Below, in pieces: positions 54,890 to 63,599 of a stretch of DNA of 64,000 nt. Position numbers and translations under genes: made by a program. Each line of letters begins with the position of its first letter. The stretch's first letter is position 1. Location: contig NZ_AP021903.1 of the NCBI RefSeq assembly GCF_018326005.1, forward strand, positions 2,296,001-2,360,000. The letters are read 5' to 3'. A model generated the notes under the pieces. The model saw only the letters and a list, made by a program, of their open reading frames with translations, searched no databases and was not told the DNA's origin. Origin of the DNA: Pseudomonas sp. Seg1. GTDB lineage: Bacteria; Pseudomonadota; Gammaproteobacteria; Pseudomonadales; Pseudomonadaceae.

Positions 54890-56661
54890 ATCCGCACGCT
54901 GATCGCCTGGACTATGGCGACAAACTCAAAGCCCCGGAAGGGTTCACGTTAAGCCATGCCATCGCGACGACCTACACCCTAGATCTTGAGACGCTCTTGT
55001 GTCTGCCGTTGGCGCTGTCGTTCAACTGCCCGCCGGAGGGCGATTTACAGACCGATAAGCTGGCGCTGCTGGAAGCGATCAGCCAGTTGAAGGGCAAGGT
55101 GAAGGTTTTCTTTCAGCAGGGCTGCATCAAACTTCCGCGCCACTTCAACCTGCTGTTTTCGTTGCTCGAACCGTTATTGGCGCCCCAGGTTCCCGGCGAT
55201 GCGTTCAGCTCGTTCCACCCCAAGTTCTGGCTGTTGCGATTCACCAGTCCGACGAAGGTGGTGCGGTACCGGTTGTTGGTGCTGTCGCGGAATCTGACGT
55301 TCGACCGCAGTTGGGACCTTGCAGTCGCTCTGGAAGGGGAACCCACGAGCGCACGCAGTGAAGACAACGATGGACTTGTGGCACTGCTGAAGGCGCTGGC
55401 CGCCGGTGCGGAGGACCTGCGTGCCGGACTGGAGCTTTTTGTCAAGGAGCTGCCTCGGGTGGCCTGGGACAAGCCTGCCGGATTCAACGCGCTGAAGACA
55501 TTGCCTGAAAAGCCAGGGAAGTTGCCGCTGTCATTGGGTACCGCTGCCAGCACGGTAATGGTGATGTCACCGTTTCTCCATCACGAAGCGCTCGACCTGG
55601 TCAAGCAGGCTGGTGCGCGGCACTGGCTGTTCAGCCGCGCAGAAGAGCTCGACCGTATGGGTGAATGCCAGCTGCAGGATTGGGAGTGCTTCGCGCTCAA
55701 TCCTTGCCTGATCGAGGGCGAGGATGAGCTCACCGCAGCCCGTCCCCAGAATCTGCATGCCAAGCTGGTGCTGCTGCAGGAGGGCGCCGTCAGTCATTGG
55801 CATATCGGTTCGGCGAATGTCACCAAGGCAGCCCTTGGCGCTTTGGGAGCGGCGCCGCGCAATACCGAGTTCATGCTGCGACTGTCGAGCAAAAGTGGCC
55901 AGCAGTCCGTCGACCAGCTCCGCGCAGAACTGGTAGGACGTGAGCAAGAGCCGACAGGTATTTTCATCCCTCATCGTTTCAGCCCAGCGTCGATCACGGA
56001 TGATCATCAGACGGAAGCGTGGATGCGCAGACTCCAGCACAACCTGATCCAGGCAGACTGGTGTCTGCAGGCCCGTGCCGAGGCCAACGGGACTTACACC
56101 TGTGTCATTGAATGCCCGCCGCCACTCCTGGAGCAACATGGCGATTGGGTGATCGAGGTGCAGCCGCTGGTCAGAGGCAAGCCGCTGAGTCTGGCTTCTC
56201 GTATGGTTTGGGAAGACCTGAATCTGACCCAGGTCAGTGCATTCGTTATTCTCAGAGTGATACCGGTGTCATCACCTCCCGTCGAACTGATGATCAAGGT
56301 CCGTCTTGAAATCGATGGTGGCGATACGCGAGAGCAGAAAATCACGACGACGCTGATTGATAGCCCGCACAAGCTGCTGGCTTATATTCAGATGCTGTTG
56401 CATCCAGGCCACGCGTATACGGCGGATACCGGCATGACGAGGGAGGGCGGTCCCGGGGCGGACGCTGATACCGACTTCAGCCAGATGTTCGGCGGGCCGC
56501 TGCACGAGGCTCTCTTGCGTTGTGCTGCCCGACAGCCTGAAAAGCTGCAGCGCATCGACGCCATTCTGGCCCGGCTCAGCGACACTGAACATCTGGTCCC
56601 TTCTGAGCTGTCTGTCTTATGGGCGCAGTACCAGCAGCTTGCATGGAAGAAGAAAGCATGA
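54883..56661 (+). CDS. Phospholipase D-like (HKD-type) protein
   Basis: This 592-aa protein has two half-sites of the PLD fold. The first is SFHPKFWLLRF (H112, K114) followed by LVLSRNLTFDRSWDLAV. The second is QNLHAKLVLLQ (H292, K294) followed by IGSANVTKAALGA. The two HxK motifs plus the S-x-N-x-T elements are those of PLD-superfamily nucleases rather than lipid enzymes; the third acidic residue of HKD is not evident. The C-terminal 200 residues are beta-rich and unassigned. An AGGAGGG ribosome site precedes ATG 54883, and the end overlaps the helicase start (ATGA). Confidence 0.8.
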   Translation: MLNPHADRLDYGDKLKAPEGFTLSHAIATTYTLDLETLLCLPLALSFNCPPEGDLQTDKLALLEAISQLKGKVKVFFQQGCIKLPRHFNLLFSLLEPLLAPQVPGDAFSSFHPKFWLLRFTSPTKVVRYRLLVLSRNLTFDRSWDLAVALEGEPTSARSEDNDGLVALLKALAAGAEDLRAGLELFVKELPRVAWDKPAGFNALKTLPEKPGKLPLSLGTAASTVMVMSPFLHHEALDLVKQAGARHWLFSRAEELDRMGECQLQDWECFALNPCLIEGEDELTAARPQNLHAKLVLLQEGAVSHWHIGSANVTKAALGALGAAPRNTEFMLRLSSKSGQQSVDQLRAELVGREQEPTGIFIPHRFSPASITDDHQTEAWMRRLQHNLIQADWCLQARAEANGTYTCVIECPPPLLEQHGDWVIEVQPLVRGKPLSLASRMVWEDLNLTQVSAFVILRVIPVSSPPVELMIKVRLEIDGGDTREQKITTTLIDSPHKLLAYIQMLLHPGHAYTADTGMTREGGPGADADTDFSQMFGGPLHEALLRCAARQPEKLQRIDAILARLSDTEHLVPSELSVLWAQYQQLAWKKKA

Positions 56662-59600
56662 CTCGATTTGTATCGGATCGCGACAACGTCGATCTAGCCC
56701 TGCAGATGACTTGGAGCAGGCTCAAGGATTTCCAGCGTGCGACAGTCGAGCGTATTGCCGAACAGTTCAAAGACCCGCAGCACAGCCGTCGGGTGCTGGT
56801 TGCCGACGAAGTCGGGTTAGGAAAGACCGTCGTAGCGAAAGGACTGATCGTGTCGATGCTGCGCGACTGGCATCGACGCGAACCGCTGCGTGTCACCTAT
56901 ATCTGTTCCAACTTGAGTCTGGCCGCTGAGAACCTGGCCAAGCTTGCCGTGTTTCCAGCAGGCAGCGGCTGGATTCGACAGCCGTCTTACGCACGCCTCG
57001 CACAAGTCGCGGTGTGCCAGCCCGAGCAGCACAGTGCATTGCTGGAAATTTGCACCCTGACGCCAGCCACATCGTTTTCGCTGACCCAGGGAACAGGAAA
57101 CCGGCAGGAGAGGGGCATCATCCTTGCGGCGTTGCTTCAGCACCCGCAGCTTCGAGGTTTTCGCCACAGTTTGACGGCGCTGTTCCAGGACCGAGTGCAA
57201 TGCGCTGACAGCTGGCAGGCGGAGCGGGATCAGATAGAACAGCAAGGACTGGTGAAGGAGATCGTTGCCAGCTTTCACGCAGCGATCACTTTCGTGTCGA
57301 ACGACGCGACGCCCTCATTGCTGGAACGACTGCGCAGCACTGCCTGTCTGCGTGCGGAACGTCACCGTGGCGTCAAACGCGAGCTGATGCGCGATTTGCG
57401 CGTGACGTTCGCCCGATGCTGCGCTACGCATCTCCGGGCGGATCTGTTCATTCTCGACGAGTTTCAGCGCTTCGAAAGCCTGCTCGATCTGCAGGAAAAC
57501 GAACAGTCCCTGATCGCGCGGGAGATATTCAGTCGCGAGCGCGAGAGCAATGTCTTGATGCTCTCGGCCACTCCGTTCAAAGCCATGAGCACCGTGGATG
57601 ACGATGAGAACGATGACGGCCATCTGGAGAAACTCAAGCAGATCCTCGCGTTTTTGAATCTGTCGCCACTCGATGCTTACGAACCTGCACGCAAGAAACT
57701 GCAGGCTGCGCTGCTGTGTCTGCGACGCGACTGCATCGATGGCGAAGCGCTGGACGATGCGCCTCGCCGAGAAGTGGAGCGATTGCTTCGCCCACTGATT
57801 TGCCGCACGGAGCGAAGCCAGATCGCTCGGGATGTGGACAGCCTGGTCGACGGGATACCCCCGCAAGACTTGCCACAATTGCGCACCGATGATATCCGCA
57901 CTTATATCGAGCTGGACCGGCTGGCGCTCGTTCTGGAAGCTGACAGCTCACTGCGCGTCTCCAGTCAGATCATGAGTTTTTTCAAGTCGGCAGCCTGGCC
58001 GCTGTCGTTCAGTACCGGTTACAAAGTGCAAGAAGTGCTGCAACGCCGCTTCGAGCGATCTCCGGCGCTGTTCAAGCAGTTGACCGCCAACAAAAACCTC
58101 TGGTTATCGCGCGAGCGGATCCGCAAGTTCACGCTGGATGTCGCCCGCGAGGCACCCAATCCGCAGGTTCGCTGGTTAGCCAGTCACTTGTTTGGAGACG
58201 GGCGTAAAGCCGGTCCGGAAATGCTGCTTTGGCTACCGCCTAGTTGGCCGCACTATAGACTCAGAGGCTTTTTTGCCGGTCACGAGCAACTCAGCAAGAC
58301 GTTACTGTTTTCCTCCTGGACGATGGTGCCGAGGATGGTGGGCGGGCTGATGAGCTACGAGGCGGAACGGCGAGTCCAGCAGCATCTCACGGACAAATCG
58401 GAGTACTTCAACAAGCGCCGTGCCGGTGTCAGCGAAGACGACCAGAACCGTCATCTGCAACAACGTCGCGCGGTGATCAAACTCGACAGCGGGGACGTTG
58501 CCAACTGGTCGCTGATTTATCCTGCCCGCTGCCTGACTGACATTCCGATAGCGCGTACTTCAGTCCCACTGGAGAGCCGCCTTGACGAACTCATCCGGCA
58601 CTTCACAAGGAGTCTAGCGTCATTGCGCGTCCGCAATCAGGGCGCTCAGAACAGCCACTACTGGTATCTGTTTGCCCCGATGCTGCTGGATCAGGCGCAC
58701 GAGGGATGGACCGCCACATGGTTCGAAGCCATGTCGGACGTCGGCAATCTCTCCGACGGAGCGCGGTTGCGCGTTCGCGAAATATCCCGTCGTTTCAACC
58801 AACTGGATGAACTGGGCGCAATGCCTGAAGACCTTCCTCAGTACCTTGCCAGGCTGGCTTTGGGATCGCCGGCGGTGTGCGCCTACCGCGTGCTGCGGCA
58901 GCTGTATCCCGGTCCTTGCCTGATAGGAGCCGCCAGTCGGGTCGCTCTGGGATTTGTCAGTCTATTCAACAGCGTCACGGGCAGTGCGATCGCCCGGCGG
59001 CTCGACCCGCTGCATCCTTGGCGAGGCATCGTGAGGTACTGCGCCGATGGCGGCATTCAGGCGATGCTTGAGGAGTACTGTTACCTACTTGCACCCGACA
59101 AGTTGCTGGATGATGTGGTGACTACGCTCGAAAGCGTTCTTCGCACGACACCGTCGAATGTGAAAGTCTGGAAGGTTGACAGGGAAAAAGACGACACTCA
59201 CCTGAGATGTCATTATGCCGTGCAACTGGGCGCTCAGAAAACCACGGATGAAGCGGGCCAGACACGAATCATCAATATACGTGAAAGCTTCAATTCGCCG
59301 TTTCGGCCGTTCGTTCTCGCATCAACTTCCATTGGTCAGGAAGGCCTGGATTTTCATTGGTACTGCAGCGAAGTCGTGCATTGGAATTTGCCGAATAACC
59401 CGATAGATCTGGAACAGCGGGAAGGGCGGGTCAATCGCTACCAGTCGCTGGTGGTCCGGCGTCGCGTGGTGCAAGCGGTGGCGGAGTACGACAGCGCGCC
59501 CGAAAACTGGAAGGCGTTGTTTACATCTGTCGAAAGCCCCACCTGGGGAACTGATCTGGTGCCCTATTGGCATTATCCCGAAGGTGACGCGAAGATCCGC

Positions 59601-59825
59601 CGCTTGATTCCGAGACTTGCCTTCAGCGAAGAAGCACGCCGCTATCCGAACATGCAAAAAGTCCTATCGCTTTACCGTCTAGCATTCGGTCAACCAGGGC
59701 AAAGCGAGATGCTAGAGCACTTGAAGAACTTGAATCTGGATGACGAAGCGCTTGAGCACATAAAAAGTCAGTTGTTGATCCGGTTAGCGCCCGTTCTGTA
59801 CCGGAGGGAGCGGTCACGTACTTGA
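56658..59825 (+). CDS. SF2 (SNF2/DEAD-like) helicase of the DUF6361-PLD operon
   Basis: This 1055-aa ATPase has motif I VADEVGLGKTVVAKGLI (K56), motif II LFILDEFQRF (D267, E268) and motif III MLSATPFKAM (about residue 303). The C-terminal RecA lobe has ASTSIGQEGLDFHWYCSEVV and NNPIDLEQREGRVNRYQ (arginine finger region about 920). A large insert of about 350 residues lies between the lobes. It resembles helicases of DISARM and other restriction-like systems in domain style, but no DUF1998 or methyltransferase partner is present. It would translocate on DNA and hand it to the PLD-like partner. Confidence 0.83.
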   Translation: MTRFVSDRDNVDLALQMTWSRLKDFQRATVERIAEQFKDPQHSRRVLVADEVGLGKTVVAKGLIVSMLRDWHRREPLRVTYICSNLSLAAENLAKLAVFPAGSGWIRQPSYARLAQVAVCQPEQHSALLEICTLTPATSFSLTQGTGNRQERGIILAALLQHPQLRGFRHSLTALFQDRVQCADSWQAERDQIEQQGLVKEIVASFHAAITFVSNDATPSLLERLRSTACLRAERHRGVKRELMRDLRVTFARCCATHLRADLFILDEFQRFESLLDLQENEQSLIAREIFSRERESNVLMLSATPFKAMSTVDDDENDDGHLEKLKQILAFLNLSPLDAYEPARKKLQAALLCLRRDCIDGEALDDAPRREVERLLRPLICRTERSQIARDVDSLVDGIPPQDLPQLRTDDIRTYIELDRLALVLEADSSLRVSSQIMSFFKSAAWPLSFSTGYKVQEVLQRRFERSPALFKQLTANKNLWLSRERIRKFTLDVAREAPNPQVRWLASHLFGDGRKAGPEMLLWLPPSWPHYRLRGFFAGHEQLSKTLLFSSWTMVPRMVGGLMSYEAERRVQQHLTDKSEYFNKRRAGVSEDDQNRHLQQRRAVIKLDSGDVANWSLIYPARCLTDIPIARTSVPLESRLDELIRHFTRSLASLRVRNQGAQNSHYWYLFAPMLLDQAHEGWTATWFEAMSDVGNLSDGARLRVREISRRFNQLDELGAMPEDLPQYLARLALGSPAVCAYRVLRQLYPGPCLIGAASRVALGFVSLFNSVTGSAIARRLDPLHPWRGIVRYCADGGIQAMLEEYCYLLAPDKLLDDVVTTLESVLRTTPSNVKVWKVDREKDDTHLRCHYAVQLGAQKTTDEAGQTRIINIRESFNSPFRPFVLASTSIGQEGLDFHWYCSEVVHWNLPNNPIDLEQREGRVNRYQSLVVRRRVVQAVAEYDSAPENWKALFTSVESPTWGTDLVPYWHYPEGDAKIRRLIPRLAFSEEARRYPNMQKVLSLYRLAFGQPGQSEMLEHLKNLNLDDEALEHIKSQLLIRLAPVLYRRERSRT

Positions 59826-60109
59826 TGCCTGGGCTGTGGCAGGAGGGACTGGGCGTGCCGCGAAACACTGATACAAACACTAGTTCCCTGCGCAGAACAT
59901 CGACAAAAACAGCCCGACCGGAGGATTGTTGCTTCACGTAACGGCGGCGAAGTTCGCCGACCTTTTGGCGCTGTACCGGCTAGAGAATATTTTCGGTGGA
60001 GCCGGGCTGCCGATGGCACGCCCTACACTGGCACAGCGAGTTGGACAACGGTTCCACTTCTCACGGGGTCGTCAATCGCTGATGACGACTCAACACTAAA
60101 GACGCCAAC
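59826..60109. other. Convergent gap between the helicase and integrase genes
   Basis: No supported gene and no strong terminator stem with T run was seen. Short frames here do not resemble proteins. Confidence 0.4.
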
Positions 60110-61564
60110 TTAAGACGGCGGTAAATAACTATTCCCGGTATATGCAGAAAACGACAACATCGACTCGGTCGGTGTGTGCTCGTAGGTTGCGGACAAGACT
60201 TCACTGAGACGATCGCCCAACAGATTCCAGGCACGTTTCTTCTCTTCGGCATAGTCGTGATGCAGGTAGTGTCGTCTCACCCGCGAACCGGCCAGTACAT
60301 GGTTTTGGCAGCGGTCGATGACGTCCAGGCTGACCCCCAAGGCCTGCATCATGGTCGCGCCCGTGCGGCGCAGGTCATGCGGCGTCCAGTCGCCGTTTTG
60401 GCCGTCGGCCAGGACCAGGGTATCGTCGTGACGCCGTCGTGAGAGGGCCTTGCGGTTTTTGAACCGGGCCTGGCGATCGCCAACCTGTTTACTCGCCACC
60501 TTTACGTCTACATGCCCATCATCCTGCTTGTTCGGAAAGCACCACTGGGAGTCCCCCGTCAGGGTCTTGAGCTCCTGAAAGAAATGCAAGGCGAAGGGGG
60601 AGAGGAAGACATGGTGGTCCTGTTTCTTGCCCCGGGTGCCTTTGACGTTTTCACTGGGAAGGAACCAAGTTTGCCGGTCCAGATCGACATTTTTCCATTC
60701 GGCCTGCAGCAACTCGCCTATCCGACACAGGGTGCCCAGACTGATCCAGAGCGCGAGTTGGGTTTCCTTCTTTAACGGCCGTATGCCGTCGTATTTTTGC
60801 CCAGCGGGCAGGGCGTTGTAATCGGCCGTCATTTGCTGGAAGCAGTTGTGAAGTTCCAACAGCTCAGCCGGGGAAAGGATCCGGCTTCTTTCGGCCTCGT
60901 AGTCGGCAGGGATCAGCGGGGAGATGTCGACCAGCTCAGTCGGATCGCCCTCGATCAATAAGGCCCGCCAGGGCTGACGCTTTCTGGCCCAACTGAACAT
61001 CTGAGTGAGGTCGGCGAAGAAACTGATGGCTTGCCGGTGAGCGCCGCGGTTGATCACGGCCCGGATCAGCGCCCGAACATCGTGTTCGGAGACGCTGCTC
61101 ACCGCGGTCTTGCCGAGTGCCGGAAAAAGGTCCTTGTTAAAACGGCGCTGCAATTCAGCATTGCCATCTTTGCGCGCCACGCCATCCAACAGCCACGCCT
61201 TGGCCAGATCCTGGACGGTCAGCGTTTTCACCTTCGTCGTTTTTACTAGTTCAGCCTCTACGTTAGCAGCGGCGTATGCTTGTGCCTTAGCGGTTTTCTT
61301 TTGCTCGTTGGGATTGATCTGCTCATCAATGAGCGCGCGGGCCTGATTACGCGCCTTGCGGATGTCTGTCAGGGATTTGCGCGGCCAGGTTCCGCAGGCG
61401 TACTCTTTGTTCTGGTCGCCCCACCGATAACGATAGAAAAAGCTGACCGACACACCGTCCTTGCGGACTGAGATTCGACCGGCCAGATTGCCATCCTCCC
61501 GGAGGATTCGGCCGGCATCGTTGGGAGTCAGCGACTCGAGTTCTTTGATGGTGATTTTGGCCAT
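60110..61564 (-). CDS. Tyrosine integrase of the genomic island
   Basis: This 484-aa P4/CP4-57-type integrase starts at ATG 61564 (GGGGGAG upstream). An N-terminal DUF4102-like arm-binding domain (SVSFFYRYRWGDQNKEYACG) is followed by a core-binding domain (TVQDLAKAWLLDGVARKDGN). The catalytic domain has all expected residues: R in GTLCRIGELLQAEWKNVDL, H-x-x-R in WTPHDLRRTGATMMQALGV, H in CQNHVLAGSRV and Y in RRHYLHHDY. It sits about 160 bp inside attR and reads away from it. It is intact, so the island may still be excisable. Confidence 0.95.
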   Translation of the reverse strand: MAKITIKELESLTPNDAGRILREDGNLAGRISVRKDGVSVSFFYRYRWGDQNKEYACGTWPRKSLTDIRKARNQARALIDEQINPNEQKKTAKAQAYAAANVEAELVKTTKVKTLTVQDLAKAWLLDGVARKDGNAELQRRFNKDLFPALGKTAVSSVSEHDVRALIRAVINRGAHRQAISFFADLTQMFSWARKRQPWRALLIEGDPTELVDISPLIPADYEAERSRILSPAELLELHNCFQQMTADYNALPAGQKYDGIRPLKKETQLALWISLGTLCRIGELLQAEWKNVDLDRQTWFLPSENVKGTRGKKQDHHVFLSPFALHFFQELKTLTGDSQWCFPNKQDDGHVDVKVASKQVGDRQARFKNRKALSRRRHDDTLVLADGQNGDWTPHDLRRTGATMMQALGVSLDVIDRCQNHVLAGSRVRRHYLHHDYAEEKKRAWNLLGDRLSEVLSATYEHTPTESMLSFSAYTGNSYLPPS

Positions 61565-61582
61565 GAAACGGACTCCCCCTAC

Positions 61583-61598
61583 TTTTACCCCCACAAAA
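61583..61598 (+). repeat. 16-bp repeat upstream of the integrase, candidate arm site
   Basis: The same 16 bases as at 31250-31265, in direct orientation, lie 19 bp upstream of the integrase start. They could bind the integrase arm domain and also autoregulate its promoter. Confidence 0.55.
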
Positions 61599-61725
61599 AA
61601 CGTCGGCTCTTGATGGACGTTACTGGACTCTCGTAGAGCAGAACAACGCTGGAGCTCAAGTAAATACTAGCTTGGAAAAATCCAGAGCAAAATTTTGGAA
61701 GCTTTCAAGAAGTATGAAAAAGGAG

Positions 61726-61771
61726 ATGGGGTGCTAGGGGTCGAGTGTTCGAATCACTCCGTCCCGACCAT
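61726..61771 (+). repeat. attR: 46-bp direct repeat at the right end of the genomic island
   Basis: An exact copy of 31149-31194, the 3' part of tRNA-Pro including CCA, but without the 5' half of the tRNA. It marks the right junction. Confidence 0.93.
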
Positions 61772-61803
61772 TATTCCTGAATAAAATCAGACACTTGAGC
61801 CGA

Positions 61804-61944
61804 TCAGATAGATCGGCTTTTTTGTGCCTGCGCAAAACTAGGCACCTTGCTTCCTGCGATCCCGAATTCTCGCCAGCATTCTTCGCCGCCGTTCTCGTCC
61901 CAGTAGACGCGTTTTCGTTTCGGAATCTCATCGTACTTTTTCAT
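61804..61944 (-). CDS. Small ORF (46 aa) in the phage-remnant flank
   Basis: The frame from ATG 61944 reads MKKYDEIPKRKRVYWDENGG, then EECWREFGIAGSKVPSFAQA. Its start overlaps the stop of the upstream remnant frame (ATGA), as in phage operons. The family is not recognised. A hairpin-like GATCGGC/GCCGATC element overlaps its end. Confidence 0.35.
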   Translation of the reverse strand: MKKYDEIPKRKRVYWDENGGEECWREFGIAGSKVPSFAQAQKSRSI

Positions 61945-62092
61945 GAGCCTTCGAATCCCATCAGGTCATCACTGACGTCGAAGACAATCACTAGGCCGGC
62001 AACCTTGGTCGCTGTAATTTGCTCCTTGGTGATAGAGCGGTAGTCGGGTATTGGATGACGCTCAATTCGGCGGCAAGCTTTTCTTTGGTCAT
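61941..62092 (-). pseudogene. Frameshifted small phage-type gene
   Basis: MTKEKLAAELSVIQYPT in one frame from ATG 62092 continues in another as DYRSITKEQITATKVAGLVI, then VFDVSDDLMGFEGS and a stop. The joined sequence resembles a small conserved prophage protein (pattern KA-x-GLV-x-VF-x-x-SDDLM-x-FEG), broken by one indel around 62050. Confidence 0.5.
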
Positions 62093-62393
62093 GACTTCGT
62101 CCTTGCCGCTATAGCGGCTGACTTTGAAGGGGGGAGTTAATGCTGGGTTGCGGCTTTGAGACGCTGCTCGAAATCGTCTGGGTATTCGCGTTCGTCTTTG
62201 AGGTACTGAGCAGGTCGATCGCTTCAGCCTGTTGATCGGTTAACACATCAATCCGCTGATCCGCTGCGTTCAGGCGCTCCTGCAGGGCATCACGCTCGTC
62301 CTGGACGCGCTTGAAGCCGGCCACATCACCAGCTCGTCGTCTTTCGGATCCCACGCTGTGGAGAATCCGAACCGATATCCGTCGCCATTCCAC

Positions 62394-62576
62394 TCAATAC
62401 CGGCTGACTTCGCTCATCCTGCAATCTCCAACGCCCGCCGTGCCAGTGCCCCAGGCTCTCAGCTCCGCAAAGGCTTGGCGCGTAGCGGGCAGGCTGTGAA
62501 ACCGAACCTCTACTTCGCCGCGGCCCTTCCTCTTCGCCGCGACTTTCTCTGAACGTTCCGCGTTGCTCTTGGCCAT
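62394..62576 (-). pseudogene. Remnant of a small phage regulatory protein
   Basis: From ATG 62576 the minus strand begins MAKSNAERSEKVAAKRKGRG, which resembles the N-terminus of small phage-borne ribbon-helix-helix-like proteins (MAKSNAER-x-x-x-x-x-x-RRK). The expected helical C-terminus is lost after a frame change. Downstream minus-strand sequence (62109-62330) has a coiled-coil-like piece (LQERLNAADQRIDVLTDQQA), also broken. Confidence 0.45.
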
Positions 62577-62720
62577 GGTCTACCTCTTCAATTCCGCTGG
62601 CCGGCAAGTACAGCCAGTTCAGTAACCTTTAGCCCGACAGTTCGTGATCCATCTCGACACCTAGATTGAAGTGATGGCTAAATGCGATTACGATGCCGCC
62701 CCTCATAAGGGAGTTACACA

Positions 62721-62897
62721 ATGTTTCCAAGGTATTTTCGCTGGATCGCAGCATTTGGCATTCTCGCGGCATTGGCGGTGTTGGTAATAACCGGGCTACA
62801 GGTGTTTTCCGGCATGGCCTCAGCAGCGGATCTGATACGACCTATCATTGGCGTGGTTGCATTTGGCTGGATGTTCACTCAATCGACCAAGGCTTGA
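62721..62897 (+). CDS. Small two-helix membrane protein (58 aa)
   Basis: The frame from ATG 62721 (TAAGGGAG eight bases upstream) reads MFPRYFRWIAAFGILAALAV, then LVITGLQVFSG, then IRPIIGVVAFGWMFTQSTKA. Two hydrophobic helices are joined by a short loop. The family is unknown. It is the only intact-looking gene in the decayed right flank. Confidence 0.6.
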   Translation: MFPRYFRWIAAFGILAALAVLVITGLQVFSGMASAADLIRPIIGVVAFGWMFTQSTKA

Positions 62898-62903
62898 GGC
62901 GGA

Positions 62904-63555
62904 TCATGCTGTCACCTTAACCAGCCTCACCCCGGCCATGCTGAACTTGTCGCCTTGGGCTGCGGCCATCGCGTCGAGGTTGTCCCAATCCACGGTGAGC
63001 ATCGAAATAGGGGCGTGGCCGTAGGCGAGGGCTATATCAGCGACTCCAGATCGAACACTTCGGCCTGCAGATTCACCGATGCTTCGGCTGTATTGGCAGT
63101 CTTCGTGGCAGGCTGAGCCGGTGTAGAAACTTTCATCGGTGCGCGGCTGGCGACTGGTGCAGACTCAGCAGTAGCTTCAGCCTCGATTCATTGCAGCTCC
63201 TGGTTGCGGATCTGCTCACGCTGGGTTTCGGCTTTCTGTTCCTCGACATTTTGGTGTTTCGAGATCCGCACCTTGGTCAACGCGACCAGGTCGTCGTTTG
63301 CCTATATCACCAACTGCTGCACTTAGTTGAACAGGACAGGTAGTCGGCGGCGAGTTCGTCCAGGCTGGCCATATTGCTCCGGATTCTGTCGCCAATCTAA
63401 CTTGCGTCGATCTTTGCCCTGGCCAATTCGTAGTTGGCGGAGTCGCGCAGACTGCTGATCATCCTCTTGCTTTTGATGACTCCGGCGAAATCTGCAGGAG
63501 CTGCCGGCATACGCGCTTTGCCACCCAGTGAAGCCTTGAACTGGTCGATGTGCAT
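62904..63555 (-). pseudogene. Decayed phage-type gene with several in-frame stops
   Basis: The minus strand encodes a continuous protein-like series: MHIDQFKASLGGKARMPAAP, then SLRDSANYELARAKIDAS, a stop, IRSNMASLDELAADYLSC, a shift and stop, and DDLVALTKVRISKHQNVEEQ. After another stop it continues APMKVSTPAQPATKTANTAE and finally HAPISMLTVDWDNLDAMAAA to VKVTA. At least three stops and one frame change are visible. The parent is a phage-type protein whose exact function I cannot name. Confidence 0.55.
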
Positions 63556-63599
63556 CTGAAGTGCCTAGGCTGCAGTCATGACGATATCTGCTGTACAGG

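Noticed and set aside
53681..59825. Assignment as DISARM
   Set aside because: Helicase and PLD-like genes are present, but there is no DUF1998 protein and no DNA methyltransferase, and DUF6361 is not a DISARM component.
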